DNA from: Rhododendron vialii
Lineage: Eukaryota; Streptophyta; Magnoliopsida; Ericales; Ericaceae
NCBI RefSeq assembly: GCF_030253575.1
Contig: NC_080558.1
Span: 6,334,001-6,398,000 of the forward strand
Direction of reading: 5' to 3'
Length of the DNA stretch: 64,000 bases
Shown here: positions 12,591 to 22,624 of the stretch, in pieces
Layout of the letters: every line of letters starts with the position of its first letter
Position numbering within the stretch: position 1 is the first letter of the stretch
Position numbers and translations under genes: made by a program
Notes under the pieces: model-generated
Seen by the model: the letters and a program-made list of their open reading frames with translations, nothing else
What the model was told of the DNA's origin: nothing
Databases searched by the model: none

Positions 12591-13050
12591 AACTTTAAAT
12601 TCATTTGGGTCTGTAACTAAACACCTTTCAACACTTTCGTATTTTTGACTGTGTTTCTTTGGGAGTGGCTGTTAGGTTTGGCCTTAACTCTTGACTGATT
12701 AGGCGACCTTGAAAATGTTATTTGATGGTTGCTGGTGATGATCTTAATGAGATCATTTTTTGGAGCCTGTTAGAGGCTATTTCACTTTGGATGACAGGTA
12801 CATGTGGAATGAAAGAATGCTTTCACTTTGTGCTCTGGTAATTCCATATAGTCTTTGTGTTCTTTTGCTTGCTTTTGCAGATTCATGTGCCTGTTAAGCT
12901 AGGAATTCTGTTTAAATCCTTGCTTTTTTGTTGCATAGATATTCTACGTCTTACTCCCCTAAGTGTGTTCATCGTTTGTGCTCAAATAATGGAGACGCTT
13001 ATTTGATTTCCCTTGGGATACCAATTGGGTGAGTTATAATTCCGTAGAGT

Positions 13051-13325
13051 GCATAGCTGTGCTACGTTTATGAGTTGAGCTCTTTATTTTGCATAGCAGT
13101 GCTACGTCCGTGAGCTTGGATATTATTCCTAAGCTCTTCATTTTGCATAGCTGTGCTACGTCTATGAGCCTGGGTATTATTGCTAAGCTCTTCATTTTGC
13201 ATAGCTGTGCTACGTCGAGGAGCTTGGATATTATTCCTGAGCTCTTTATTTTGCATAGTTGTGCTACGTCGAGGAGCTTGGATATTATTCCTGGGCTCTT
13301 TATTTTGCATAGCTGTGCTACGTCG
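13051..13325. repeat. 54-bp tandem repeat, about 5.5 copies
   Basis: Units begin gcatagctgtgctacgt at 13,051, 13,091, 13,145, 13,199, 13,253 and 13,307. The first spacing is 40 bp and the rest are 54 bp. The period is a multiple of three, so long ORFs appear on both strands, but they are repeat translations and not genes. The array lies in the non-coding spacer of the Tat element, where such elements often carry tandem repeats. Confidence 0.85.
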
Positions 13326-13537
13326 AATTAATTACGTGCTTGTAACATACCAGACTAGCCCTTGGGGTTTTAAATTTGTTGCTTTAATTTGAAAGCAGTC
13401 GTTTCAACTGCCCGAGGTAATCGGATGTTTAACTTCCCATTATTCTAAGCAGTTTGAGGTGGCGGTTTTACCCACAGCTTTGATTATGATCATGCTAATT
13501 GGTTCAGCAAGCAGTTAATGAACCGTCTAACTTTTGC

Positions 13538-13545
13538 TATAAAAA
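13538..13545 (+). promoter_or_regulatory. TATA box for the small plus-strand ORF
   Basis: tataaaaa lies 53 bp upstream of the ATG at 13,598 and is followed by a plausible leader. With the AATAAA at 13,899 it frames a compact plus-strand transcription unit inside the minus-strand element. Confidence 0.45.
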
Positions 13546-13597
13546 CCAATAAGTCTCAGAGATTACTCCTCATTCCAAAATCAATTCTCACTTCGGG

Positions 13598-13822
13598 ATG
13601 GCGAACGAAGAGCAAATTTCTGACTTGCGTCAAGAACTGCAACACCTGAAGGCAGCCATTAATGGGCTGGCTTCGAAGATGGAGGCCATGGCAGAATCTA
13701 TTTCTGTCATGGAGAAGATGGTCCGCATGGTGCTGATAGCCAATTGGGACCAGTTGGAAGCTTTTCGAGGGCAACTGGCGCCTCTTATTCCCTCCCCACC
13801 AAGGGAGGGAGGTAGTGACTAG
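13598..13822 (+). CDS. Small coiled-coil protein ORF inside the Tat element (74 aa)
   Basis: The ORF starts MANEEQISDLRQELQHLK. Heptad-like leucine/methionine/isoleucine spacing over about residues 5-50 suggests one coiled coil, and the tail is proline-rich (LAPLIPSPPREGGSD). It is intact, on the strand opposite gag-pol, with its own TATA-like box and a polyadenylation signal after it. It is separated from the larger antisense ORF by the 54-bp repeats. I recognise no family. It could be a second accessory gene of the element or a chance ORF. The intact frame beside a decayed gag-pol is mildly supportive. Confidence 0.4.
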   Translation: MANEEQISDLRQELQHLKAAINGLASKMEAMAESISVMEKMVRMVLIANWDQLEAFRGQLAPLIPSPPREGGSD

Positions 13823-13898
13823 GTTGTAACTTTGTGGGTTTTACCCACAAAGTTTTTATGTAAAAAGTTATCCACACCCCTTAGGATGTGGATTTATT

Positions 13899-13904
13899 AA
13901 TAAA
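13899..13904 (+). terminator. Polyadenylation signal
   Basis: aataaa lies 77 bp after the stop of the 74-aa ORF, in an AT-rich stretch that follows a short inverted repeat (gtgggttttacccac). Confidence 0.4.
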
Positions 13905-14157
13905 ATTTGAGTTTTATTTTTTTGCTTCTCTTTTTTAATCATGAGTACAGGAGGAAAAGCAAACAATTGTCCCTCGTGGGGAGTTTATTGGCCTCATGGA
14001 CTTATAAGTAGAACACGTGGTCCTAAAAACATCTTTGCTGCTAAAGCTTTATTGAAAATTGAAAGTTTACTAAAAACAGAAATGAAACTTCTAAAAAACA
14101 AAAATAAACTTCAATTGTAAGCTCCTACTTGTAATACTTCTTAAGATGCTCTGCATT

Positions 14158-15063
14158 TCATGAGTTTGGTAGCTCTTTTCCCCTTAGGGTTGTGAACCTG
14201 TATGCATCAGCTTTAACATGGTGTAAGACCTGATAGGGGCCTTCCCAATTTGGATCGAGCTTGCCCACCTTCCTTCCGGTGGGATCCACTTTCCTTAGAA
14301 CTAGATCACTAGTACGAAAGCTTCTTGGCCTAACTTGCGCTTCATTGTACTTGACCATTCTTTGCTGGTAGACGGCCATTTTGGCCATTGCTGTTTCCCT
14401 TGTTTCTTCCAAGAGGTCTAGCTCAGCCCTGAGATCTTCCTGGTTTTCTTAGTGGTCGATGCTTGCGGTCCTGTAGTTGAGGAGTTCCACTTCAATGGGG
14501 TCTACTGCTTCTGCCCCAAATGCAAGAGAATATGGAGTTTCTCCAGTTGCAGTTCGGGGTGTTGTTCGATATGCCCATAGCACATTATAAAGTTCGTCTG
14601 GCCAGGTTCCTTTGGCCTGTCGCAGCCTCTTCTTAATCCCCTTTTTGATGGTTCGATTCATAACTTCGACCTGCCTATTAGCTTTTGGATGAGCCTTAGA
14701 GGCATAATGCACATGTATTCCCTTAGAAATACAGTATGCTTTAAACTGGGCATTGTCAAATTGTTTCCCTCGATCTGTAATTATGACTCGTGGCAATCCA
14801 AATCGGCTAATAATTAACTTCCACAAAAAGTCAATCGTAACCTCCGTTGTGATTGTGGCCAGTGCCTTAGCTTCGACCCACTTTGTAAAGTAATCCACAG
14901 CTATTATGGCATACTGGACCTGGCCTGCTGCCATGGGAAGCAGGCCAATCAGGTCTAATCCCCATTGGGCGAATGGCCAAGGTCCTTTCATTGGGGTTAA
15001 AACCGTAGGTGATCCGTGTATGATATTTGCAAAGCGTCGACACTTTTCACATTTTCGGACCAT
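14158..15063 (-). pseudogene. Gypsy integrase core and C-terminal domain
   Basis: The minus strand encodes the end of the zinc-binding region (CEKCRRFAN). The DDE core follows: WGLDLIGLLP, VDYFTKWVEAKAL, IITDRGKQFDNAQF and HPKANRQVEVMNRTIKKGIK. The C-terminal part has FRTSDLVLRKVDPTGRKVGK and LDPNWEGPYQVLHH. The first catalytic aspartate (GLDLIG), second (TDRGKQF) and the glutamate (QVEVMNR) are present. An in-frame stop at 14,449-14,451 separates core and tail, so no complete enzyme is made. Confidence 0.9.
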
Positions 15064-15078
15064 AGAGTTCCAATCCTT

Positions 15079-15906
15079 TTACATGCTGGGACAGTAGTAT
15101 CCCAACCTGAGGAGTTTGTAGGCTAACATGCGGCCCCCTTGGTGATCCCCACATACTCCTTGGTGGACCTCTTCCATAGCTTGTGTAGACTCCGTTGTGG
15201 TCAGACATCTTAGGTAGGGTAATGAGAAACTTCTTCTATATAGCACATCTCCCATCATCAGGTACTTTGCAGCTTTGATCTTGAGCTGTTTAGCTTTGAC
15301 CTTATCGTCTGGTAGTGCCCCATTAGTTATGTAATCAACTATGGGACCTGTCCATGAGTCACTGTAATTGATAGCTTGAACTTGTATTTCTGGGGAGAAG
15401 ATACTTGGCAACTCTAAGTATCTTATAGGTGTATTCCGTGGAATAGCATCCTCTTTGGCCGTGGCCAGCATTGCTAAATAATCTACTTCATTGTTTTCCT
15501 CTCTTGGGATTCTGACAATATTGAAGCTTTGCAGTTTCGCAACTTGGGCCTTCACTCTATCCACATACTTCTGCATTACTTCTTCCTTGACGGTGTATTC
15601 TCCGAGGACTTGTCCCACGACCAGCTGTGAATCGCTTTTGGCCAGCACATGGCTAGCTCCAACGGTACTTACTAGTTCCAGTCCAACCACTAGGGCTTCA
15701 TATTCGGCCTCATTGTTGGTTGTCTTGAACTCAAACCTAAGCGCGTAGCTAAGGCGTTGCCCTTTCGGAGATGTTAGAATTAAGCCAGCTCCGCTTGCTT
15801 CTCTGGTTGATGATCTGTCAACCTGAAGGACCCAAGGTTTGGGTTCTTCTTTGGGGAGCTCCTTTGGCTCTGAATATGTGTATTCTGCAAGGAAATCTGC
15901 CAGCAC
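15079..15906 (-). pseudogene. Second (archaeal-type) RNase H and start of integrase
   Basis: Minus-strand ADFLAEYTYSEP leads into an RNase H fold: WVLQVDRSSTREASGAGLIL, NNEAEYEALVVGLEL and AKSDSQLVVGQV, giving the D-E-D catalytic set. The usual DGS of this subfamily is DRS here. It follows the ordinary Gypsy RNase H, so the element has two, which marks the Tat lineage. The end includes MEEVHQGVCGDHQGGRMLAY, the HHCC start of integrase. Flanking stops at 15,925-15,927 (tga where cga is expected) and 15,079-15,081 break the polyprotein. Confidence 0.85.
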
Positions 15907-15924
15907 TTGCGCCTTGATGGCAGT

Positions 15925-17388
15925 TCAAGGCTTATACTCTATATCAAATTCGCCAAGCTCTATTGACCATTGAATTAGCCGGCCTGATGTCTCTGGGGAG
16001 TGGAGAATTCTTCGAAGTGGTTGGTCTGTTAGCACTTTGATTGGATGAGCCTGGAAGTACGGCCGTAGCCTTCTGGCTGCTATCACCATTGCAAAGGCTA
16101 TTTTTTCAGCTCTGGGGTATCTTAATTTAGCTCCCCGTAGCGCCCTGCTGGTATAGTACACTGGGAGTTGGGTTCCTTGCTCTTCCCGAACCAAAACCAT
16201 GCTGATGGCTTGAAGAGAGAAAGCTAAGTACAGGAATGGATTCTCTCCATCTTGGGTCTTACTCAGCAGCGATGGTGATGCTAAATACTCCTTCAATTGG
16301 GTGAAAGCTATTTCCTCCGTGGTTGTCCATTCAAAGGCTTTTTTCAGAACTTTAAAGAATGTTTGACACTTATCAGTTGCTCGTGAGATAAATCTGCTCA
16401 AAGCTGCAACTCGTCCTGTGAGCTTTTGGACCTCCTTGATATTCCGTGGTGAGTGCATGGCGAGTATAGCCTGAATCTTTTCAGGATTTGCCTCGATCCC
16501 TCTTTGAGACACCATGAAACCTAAGAACTTCCCTGACGAGATTCGAAAAGCACATTTTGTTGAGTTGAGCTTCGTTCGGTATTTTCTGAGAACTTGGAAG
16601 GTTTCTTCCAAATCCGCAACATGGTTATGTGCCTTAGCACTTTTAACCATCATGTCATCCACGTATACTTCTACGTTGCATCCGATCTATTGCTTGAACA
16701 TCCTGTTAATCAACCTCTGGTATGTCGCCCCTGCATTCTTGAGACCAAAGGGCATTACTTTGTAGCAATATAATCCCCTGTTGGTGATAAATGAGGTTTT
16801 TTCTTGATCTCCTTCATGCATTTGGATTTGATTATATCCTAAAAATGCATTCATAAAGCTAAGGAGTTCATGTTCGGCAGTAGAATCTACCAATGAATCA
16901 ATCCTTGGGAGAGGAAAGCTATCCTTTGGACATGCTTTTTTGAGGTCGGTGAAATCTACACACATTCTCCATTTGCCATTAGCTTTCTTCACCATGACCA
17001 CGTTGGCTAGGCAGTCGGGGCAAAGAATTTCACGGATGGACCGAGCTTGTATGAGCTTATCTACTTCCTTGGCTGCAGCTTCATTTTGTTCTGGAGCAAT
17101 GGTTCTTTTCTTCTGCTTAACAGGACGCACCGTGGGGTCAACGTTCAGCCTGTGAGATATGACCCTTGGGTCAATTCCAGGGATGTCTTCGTGGGACCAT
17201 GCAAAAACGTCTTTATTCTTTCTTAGGAATTGCAGTAGCTCCGACTTTGCAGCCGTGCTCAATCCTGTTCCAATTCTCACTATCTTTCCTGGTTGCCGTG
17301 GCTCCAGAAGTTCTTCCACAAGCTCTTCTACGGGTTCTCCATGTTGGAGCTTTTCTTCATCCCTAGTGTCGAGACTCTCTATGTTCAT
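15925..17388 (-). pseudogene. Gypsy reverse transcriptase and first RNase H
   Basis: The N-terminal half has WRMCVDFTDLKKACPKDSFP, LPRIDSLVDSTA, YNQIQMHEGDQEKTSFIT and YCYKVMPFGLKNAGATYQRL. The catalytic YVDDMMVKS follows, then the RNase H part (PFLYLAFSLQAISMVLVREE, LTDQPLRRILHSPE). One in-frame tag at 16,687-16,689 splits the reverse transcriptase just before YVDD; cag would be expected there. The rest of the frame is intact. Confidence 0.9.
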
Positions 17389-17506
17389 GGTGATGTTAGC
17401 TCCTCTAAGTGAAGTAACATAACATTCCCGTGCTGCTTTATGATCTCCTCTAACACAGGCAACTCCTTCTGACGCTGGGAATTTATCATCAAATGGTACG
17501 TGGAGA

Positions 17507-18397
17507 TTATTGCCCCAACTTGTTCAAAGTCGTCCTTCCTAGGATTGCATTATATGCCGAGGGGTAGTCGACTACTATGAAATCAATCATCCGCGTAATC
17601 TGACTTCTCTCCTCTCCCATAGTAATTGGCAGTGCTATCTGACCAGCTAGATAAACAGGCATACCTGCAAACCCAACTAGTGGTGAAGCCATAGGCCTTA
17701 GCCTTTCTCGTCCAACCTTTAACTGGTCATATGCATGAAGGTAGAGTATATCGGCTGAGCTTCCGCTGTCGATCAACACTTTTCGTGTGAGGTAGTTTAC
17801 CATGACAATGGTTATAACCAGAGGGTCGTCATGGGGAATTTGAATTCCTTTGACATCTTCTTCTGAGAATATTATAGGTATTTTCTCTTTTCTCTGAAAT
17901 TTACTTGGTCGGCTAATTGTGTTAACCTCCAAATGTTCCTCTGTCCTCAGTTTTCTTAGATGCGCCTTCCTAGCATTGCTGGATTCTCCACCTCTAGCAA
18001 ATCCTCCATGGATGACCTTGATCTCTCCAATGGGACCTGATCGGGGGGTAGTGTCGTCTCTACCCTCCTTGTTTGTGTCTTCCCTCCTGGGTTGTTTCTG
18101 GTGCTTCTTTGTTACAAAACGTTGAAGTCTCCCTTTTTGAATTAGATCCCCAATCTGTTGTTTCAAGTCAATGCAATCATCTGTGTTGTCTCCGTGGTCT
18201 CTGTGAAACCTGCAGTATTTATCCCGAGCTTTCCTGCTAGGATCGATTCTCAGCTTGCCAGGCCACTTGAGGTCTGGATCGTCTTGCAGATTGGTAAGGA
18301 TTTGCTCTGCCGTGGCTATGAGCGGAGTAAACTGCTTGTACTTTCCTTGGGGCGGCCCTCCGGCTACTCCTCTCTTCGGAGATAATCTTGAGTCCAC
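17507..18397 (-). pseudogene. Gag C-terminal region and aspartic protease
   Basis: The start resembles the Tat gag C-terminal half: PLIATAEQILTNLQDD, YCRFHRDHGDNTDDCIDLKQ (a single CHCC-like knuckle region), and a basic linker. The protease motif is KVLIDSGSSADILYLHAYD with the second half DYPSAYNAILGRTTLN. Reading frame changes occur on both sides: before 18,397 relative to upstream gag, and between 17,507 and 17,388 relative to reverse transcriptase. Confidence 0.85.
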
Positions 18398-18420
18398 CTT
18401 TTTATTTTTTGGTTCACCTC

Positions 18421-19617
18421 CTAACTTGCGGATAGCTTCTCTCCTCCTCTTGTCTGTTGAGGGAATTCGCCAATCTGTGATGGTCCTGTTTGAGGATCAA
18501 AACCATCACGTGTACGCCTTGCGTAGACAGCTTCTTCTGCGTTCATGTGCTTCTGAGCTCTGAGCATGAGCTCCGCCATGGTTTTTGGTGGCTCTTGAGA
18601 CACAAGATATAGGAATTGTCCTGAATACAACCCAGCAATATATGCAGTTATGCTCACGTTATCGTCGGCTTCATCTATTTGGACCACCTCTTTATTAAAC
18701 CTGGTGGTGTATTCTCTTAAAGATTCCTATCTTCCTTGTTTCACCGTCAAGAGATGCGTTGCTGGTTTGCCGTAACGCTGGCCAGCAATGAAGTAACTTA
18801 CAAAGCTTGTGCTAAGCTCTTTGAAGCTACGTATACTTCCTGGTGGGAGCTTGTTGAACCACGCCCGGGCACTTCCCTTGAGGGTAACTGGGAACGCCTG
18901 ACACATTACCTCGTCTGGCACCGCTTGTAGGTGCATCAAGGATTTATATGTTTCCAGATGATCTAACGGGTCTGTGGAGCCATTACATGTTTCCAATTGG
19001 GGCATTTTAAACTTCCTTGGAAAAGGACGCCCCATGACTTCAGGTGTAAAAGGTGAATCCGTGTTTTGCACCAACTCCTCTACCGTGGCAGGGGTTTGCG
19101 CTTTGACATGCTTCATTAATCCTTCGATCTGGTTTTGCATCTTGAGTATCGCCTCTTGCTCGTGGGGCGACTTCTCTAGGGGTGGCTTACTATATTTTCT
19201 TCGGTTTTGGCTTTCCTTTTCATTGGATTCACCTTCCTCCATGTCCTCATCGTCTCCGTGGCAACTGTTTTGCAATCTCGGGATACTTGACTCGGAGATT
19301 TGCTTTCGTAAGTTCGCGTTTTCCTGCATCGCAATCTGTAACCCTTGAGTTAAAGTTTTTATCTGCTCTTGCATATGGGCAAACACTTTTGGGGTCATCT
19401 GATTACCTCCTGCTGGATTTGCCACGGTGGCCTTGGCCGCTTTTGCTGCCTTAGCGGCCTTTTCGGCGACGGCAGCGGCCTTGGCGGCTTTTGCTGCTTT
19501 GGCTACTTCGGCTGCCTTGGCAGTTTTGGCAGCAGCAACGGTCTTTGCGGTGTCGTCAATACCCGTTCGTTCGGGATCTGAAGCCATTGTGGTTCTGCTT
19601 GATCGGGTCTCTACCAT
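18421..19617 (-). pseudogene. Gag N-terminal part
   Basis: The ATG at 19,617 lies about 35 bp after the primer-binding site and opens MVETRSSRTTMASDPERTG. An unusual Ala/Lys low-complexity tract follows (repeats of AAKAAK, about residues 25-68). The Retrotrans_gag domain is MPQLETCNGSTDPLDHLETY, KGSARAWFNKLPPGSIRSF and FISYF-like SFVSYFIAGQR. An in-frame tag at 18,727-18,729 interrupts it. The same frame continues (DNVSITAYIAGLYSGQFLYL) to a second break near 18,424. Confidence 0.85.
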
Positions 19618-19650
19618 ACAAAGCTGTTCACCGTAAGGAAAAAGTCGTTT

Positions 19651-19666
19651 CCCACAGACGGCGCCA
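19651..19666 (-). other. Primer-binding site
   Basis: Two bases inside the 5' LTR the minus strand reads tggcgccgtctgtggg. Its first part matches the 3' end of plant tRNA-Asp, the usual primer for many Gypsy elements. Confidence 0.8.
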
Positions 19667-19668
19667 GC

Positions 19669-20313
19669 TGATAAAGCAGCTTTGATGACAGCTCTGACCT
19701 AGACCTGCCAACAAAGCTGATAACTTGAGTCACCGGTGTGGTGGCGTGCCTACCACCCTCCAATGCCTAAGTCAGTAGAATCCTTGTTATTTGGTGGAGG
19801 AATTGAGATTCTCTATTGTAGAGTTCGTACCTTGTATTGGAGTTCGACTGTTATATTTATAGGCATTGTAATTGGAGTTTGAGTCCTCGTAGGACTATAC
19901 CTCATAGGTTCCAGATCTCCTGTCTGAGGAGTGTGGAGTCCCGTCTTAGCTAAGAGTCTATGGGATTTCTGCCTTAGCTAGGAATTCCATACCCATCTAT
20001 GATCATGCATATCTTTGGCATTTTGAGCTTATCTTACCCTTCCTTTATCCCTTAGGATTTATCCTTTTTGCCGTGGCGTCTTTATCGGAATAAGTATATT
20101 TCTCGTGTACTACCGTAAACGTCATGCTTCCCGTTGAAGCTAGGGGCCGAAGCTGATCCTTGGACTTCCTTCAAGCTTCGTCTGGGGGACAGAGCTAGAA
20201 GGTTATAGCTCCGCTCCCCATAAGCCCCCATAGGGGTTTGATGGAGCTAGCTCGCACTCCCCAAATCCGCAGGTCTGGTAGTGCTAAGCTCCTTAGGTGT
20301 GTCCTACTTATCA
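19669..20313 (-). repeat. 5' LTR of the Tat element
   Basis: It starts tgataaagcagc and ends cctacttatca, with ttagt following at 20,314-20,318. It matches 9,142-9,788 with mostly g/a and c/t differences. The promoter of the genomic RNA should lie here on the minus strand. Confidence 0.9.
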
Positions 20314-20925
20314 TTAGTGAATCTTGTTATTGGTGATGTAAATAATGTAGTTGATTATTTTGCATTTATAGATTTGAATTGCGGTTTTTTTTTTTTTTTT
20401 TTGCCCAGTTCTTATACTAATCTAATGGGTTGGATATCATCTTACTTTTAAGTTATAGGACTCCATTTATTATCTAAAAAATCAAAATTGCATGCCACAA
20501 TTTAATCAATAGTTGATATACGTTGGAGTTTTCACACGAATAGAACAGGCTAAAAACCTCATGGTTGTATGACATATAAAATACATGTTTAAAAGGAATA
20601 AGCCCATTGTAGGATAGAAATTAAAAAAGAATGAAAAAGTCCTATATGGGAGAACACCCACAAGCAAGTGGGGAGACTCGAACTCCTGACCTCCTCATGA
20701 GATGCAAGAGTCTTGACCAACTGAACTAGTCACAGTTGGTTTGTAACTTCTAAATTGGGGTAAGGATCATAATTGCCTCTTTTGCAGGCACAGGTCTTTT
20801 GCCTGTTAGTTAAGAAGTTTGAGCGACAAGAACATTTGTTGAGTTCTTAAGTCAACTTTTCCTAACTGGTTCAAAATTATTGTGTATTGCAGGATTAGTG
20901 CATGCACGAGTTACCACTTCAAAGG
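20314..20925. repeat. Tandem duplication, copy 2, right part
   Basis: This aligns with 7,604-8,325 (ttagtgaatcttgttattgg ... gtattgcaggattagtgcat). It contains an insertion not in copy 1, including the SINE-like 20,640-20,742, and ends where a ggcataac-rich repeat begins. Confidence 0.75.
20640..20742 (-). mobile_element. tRNA-derived SINE-like element
   Basis: Minus strand: A-box-like gactagttcagttggtcaag and a good B-box (caggagttcgagtctcc) about 40 bp apart. The head matches that of the SINE at 7,310. It does not fold as a tRNA gene because the acceptor stem is missing. It is absent from copy 1 of the tandem duplication, so it inserted after the duplication. Confidence 0.5.
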
Positions 20926-22150
20926 GCATAACATAACCACTTAAAGGCATAACACATTTTAAAAAATGGCATAAGATTTTTATTATATTGGTGTCCCCAT
21001 AAAAAAGTATTTTGTCATTATGATGTTGTCCCCCAAAATAACATAACATAATCACTCAAAGGCATAACCATTAATCATTTGGACGCATACCATGAGGACA
21101 CTGTAAGAGGAGGATACCATAGGCGTTCCCATTAAAGAGATTGCGTAGACTAGCCAAATGATTATATTTGCTTAAATAGAAATAGGATTAATTGTGGAGA
21201 TCAACCAACCAAATGAGTGTGTATCAGATGGATTATATTTGCTGAATTCATGTATTCCCTTTTATTTATTACTCTGAATTCAATTTTTTTTTCCCAAAAT
21301 GGTAGGAATTATATTATATCAGAAAACAATCGAATACACAGAGGCAGACACAAGAGGGTGCAAGCGGGGGCCCGGGTCCCCGCAAACCTTCGAATTATCG
21401 CAATATTTCTACTATATTTTAGGTTTTGTTTGTAAAAATTATGAAGAAAGGTTCCCTCAAAATTGTCTTATTGCTATATGAGGATGATATTTTGTTGTTA
21501 ATTTACGAATCCATATGATTCGGTCCCTCCACGTCAAGAATCCTGCGTCCGCCACTGCGAATACATCGAAGCTGCATATTGTCTCAAGGTGAGTAAATAA
21601 CCAAACAAGAGGCTTAGCTACCAAAGATGACCCACTACATCCTCGCAACCAGACTTTGCCAATTGATCAGCCATGACCGACCTCCAAATAGATAGAGCAA
21701 CACAAATTCTCAACTGCGGCAAAAATAGCCAAAAGAATACCAGAAACCCCACACGAGAGGAAGTTTAGGCATCTAATGGTAACCCAACGATGCAGGAAAA
21801 ATAAAAAAAACTCCACCCTTTGGATTTATTTATTACCTTGTTTAAGGTAAATGTTTATTCAGAAGTTTATTGAAGCCAAATCCAAACATTACCGACCAAG
21901 GCATTGTTCTTTTGCACTTAACTTAAATCTACACTTTTGTCTTTATTTGAATTTTTTTCATATTTGTTAGTTTTGCGCCAAATTTGTTGACTATTGATTC
22001 GTCTCGACGAGAGGAATCGGAAAAGTAAAATTTATTCTCTTTTACCCAAGTATTTTGAGAAAAAACCACTTTTTAGCTCAAAAATTGACTTTTTGCGCTA
22101 AAAAGTGGTTATAGAGAGAATTACTTCCACACACACAACTCAAAAGCCAA
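20926..22150. other. Intergenic, transposon debris
   Basis: 20,926-21,130 is rich in ggcataac / cataacataac units, also seen at 60,280-60,800. Around 21,545-21,560 the sequence gaatcctgcgtccgccactgc looks like a common plant transposon border on the minus strand, so 21,341-21,561 may be a fragment. I see no gene in the rest. Confidence 0.4.
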
Positions 22151-22154
22151 AACT

Positions 22155-22593
22155 AAGGGTCATCATTTAGCCCGAAGGCCCACGACCAGCCCAAAGCCCG
22201 CCTAGCCCGCCGGGCTTTTACCTGGCCCGAGCCCGAAAAATGGGCCGGCTAGCCCGGCCCGTAGTTTGTAATGGGCAGGCTCAGGCCTATGAATTTTTAC
22301 TCGGCCCGCCCCTAGGCCCGGCCTGTGGTACCCGCCCAAAAGCCCACCAACGGGCCTGTCTATTAGCCCAAAATCCCACAAAACCCTTTCTTTTTTCCTT
22401 TGGTTTAGTTTTGCCCAAGGAAATTTAAGCCCACCCGGCTTTTACCCCGCCGGCCGGCCAATTGGGCTAGCCCAGCTTGGGCTTCAATTTATGGTAGGTA
22501 GCCCGGCCCACCAAAAAGAAAAAGCTCGGTTGGCCCGGCCCGTGGGCGGGCTTGGGCAGCGACTTGGCCCGGCCCGGCCCGATGATGACCCTT
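22155..22593. mobile_element. hAT-like MITE rich in gcccggccc
   Basis: Termini are inverted: aagggtcatcat at the left and atgatgaccctt at the right. The interior is made of gcccg/cgggc runs. Flanks share caaaact (left 22,148-22,154; right from 22,597), a possible but offset target duplication. ORFs here are repeat translations. Confidence 0.55.
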
Positions 22594-22624
22594 AGTCAAA
22601 ACTACTCTTTATTCTCTACAGATT

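Larger units (their letters stand above)
9142..20313 (-). mobile_element. Ty3/Gypsy LTR retrotransposon, Tat lineage, nearly full length
   Basis: Two 645-647-bp LTRs begin and end with short inverted repeats (tgataa...ttatca) and are flanked by the 5-bp target duplication ttagt (9,137-9,141 and 20,314-20,318). Minus-strand order is 5' LTR, primer-binding site, gag, protease, reverse transcriptase, RNase H, a second RNase H and integrase. A 4-kb spacer then carries plus-strand ORFs before the 3' LTR. The second, archaeal-type RNase H and the antisense ORF are known features of the Tat lineage (Retand/Ogre relatives). By eye the LTRs differ at roughly 35 sites (about 5 percent), mostly transitions. 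At least five nonsense codons and two frame breaks make it non-autonomous. Confidence 0.9.

Noticed and set aside
13051-13325. CRISPR-like array
   Set aside because: The repeats are contiguous without unique spacers and lie in a plant retrotransposon.
13068-13331. Repeat-containing ORFs on both strands
   Set aside because: The 54-bp tandem repeat has a period divisible by three, so open frames arise on both strands by chance.
19427-19636. Alanine-rich plus-strand ORF
   Set aside because: It is the antisense shadow of the Ala/Lys tract in gag.
20640-20742. Possible tRNA gene (A- and B-box on the minus strand)
   Set aside because: No acceptor stem or proper anticodon arm, and related heads occur with SINE bodies, so it is a tRNA-derived SINE.
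22240-22428. 62-codon ORF in the gcccggccc element
   Set aside because: Repeat translation with no independent support.
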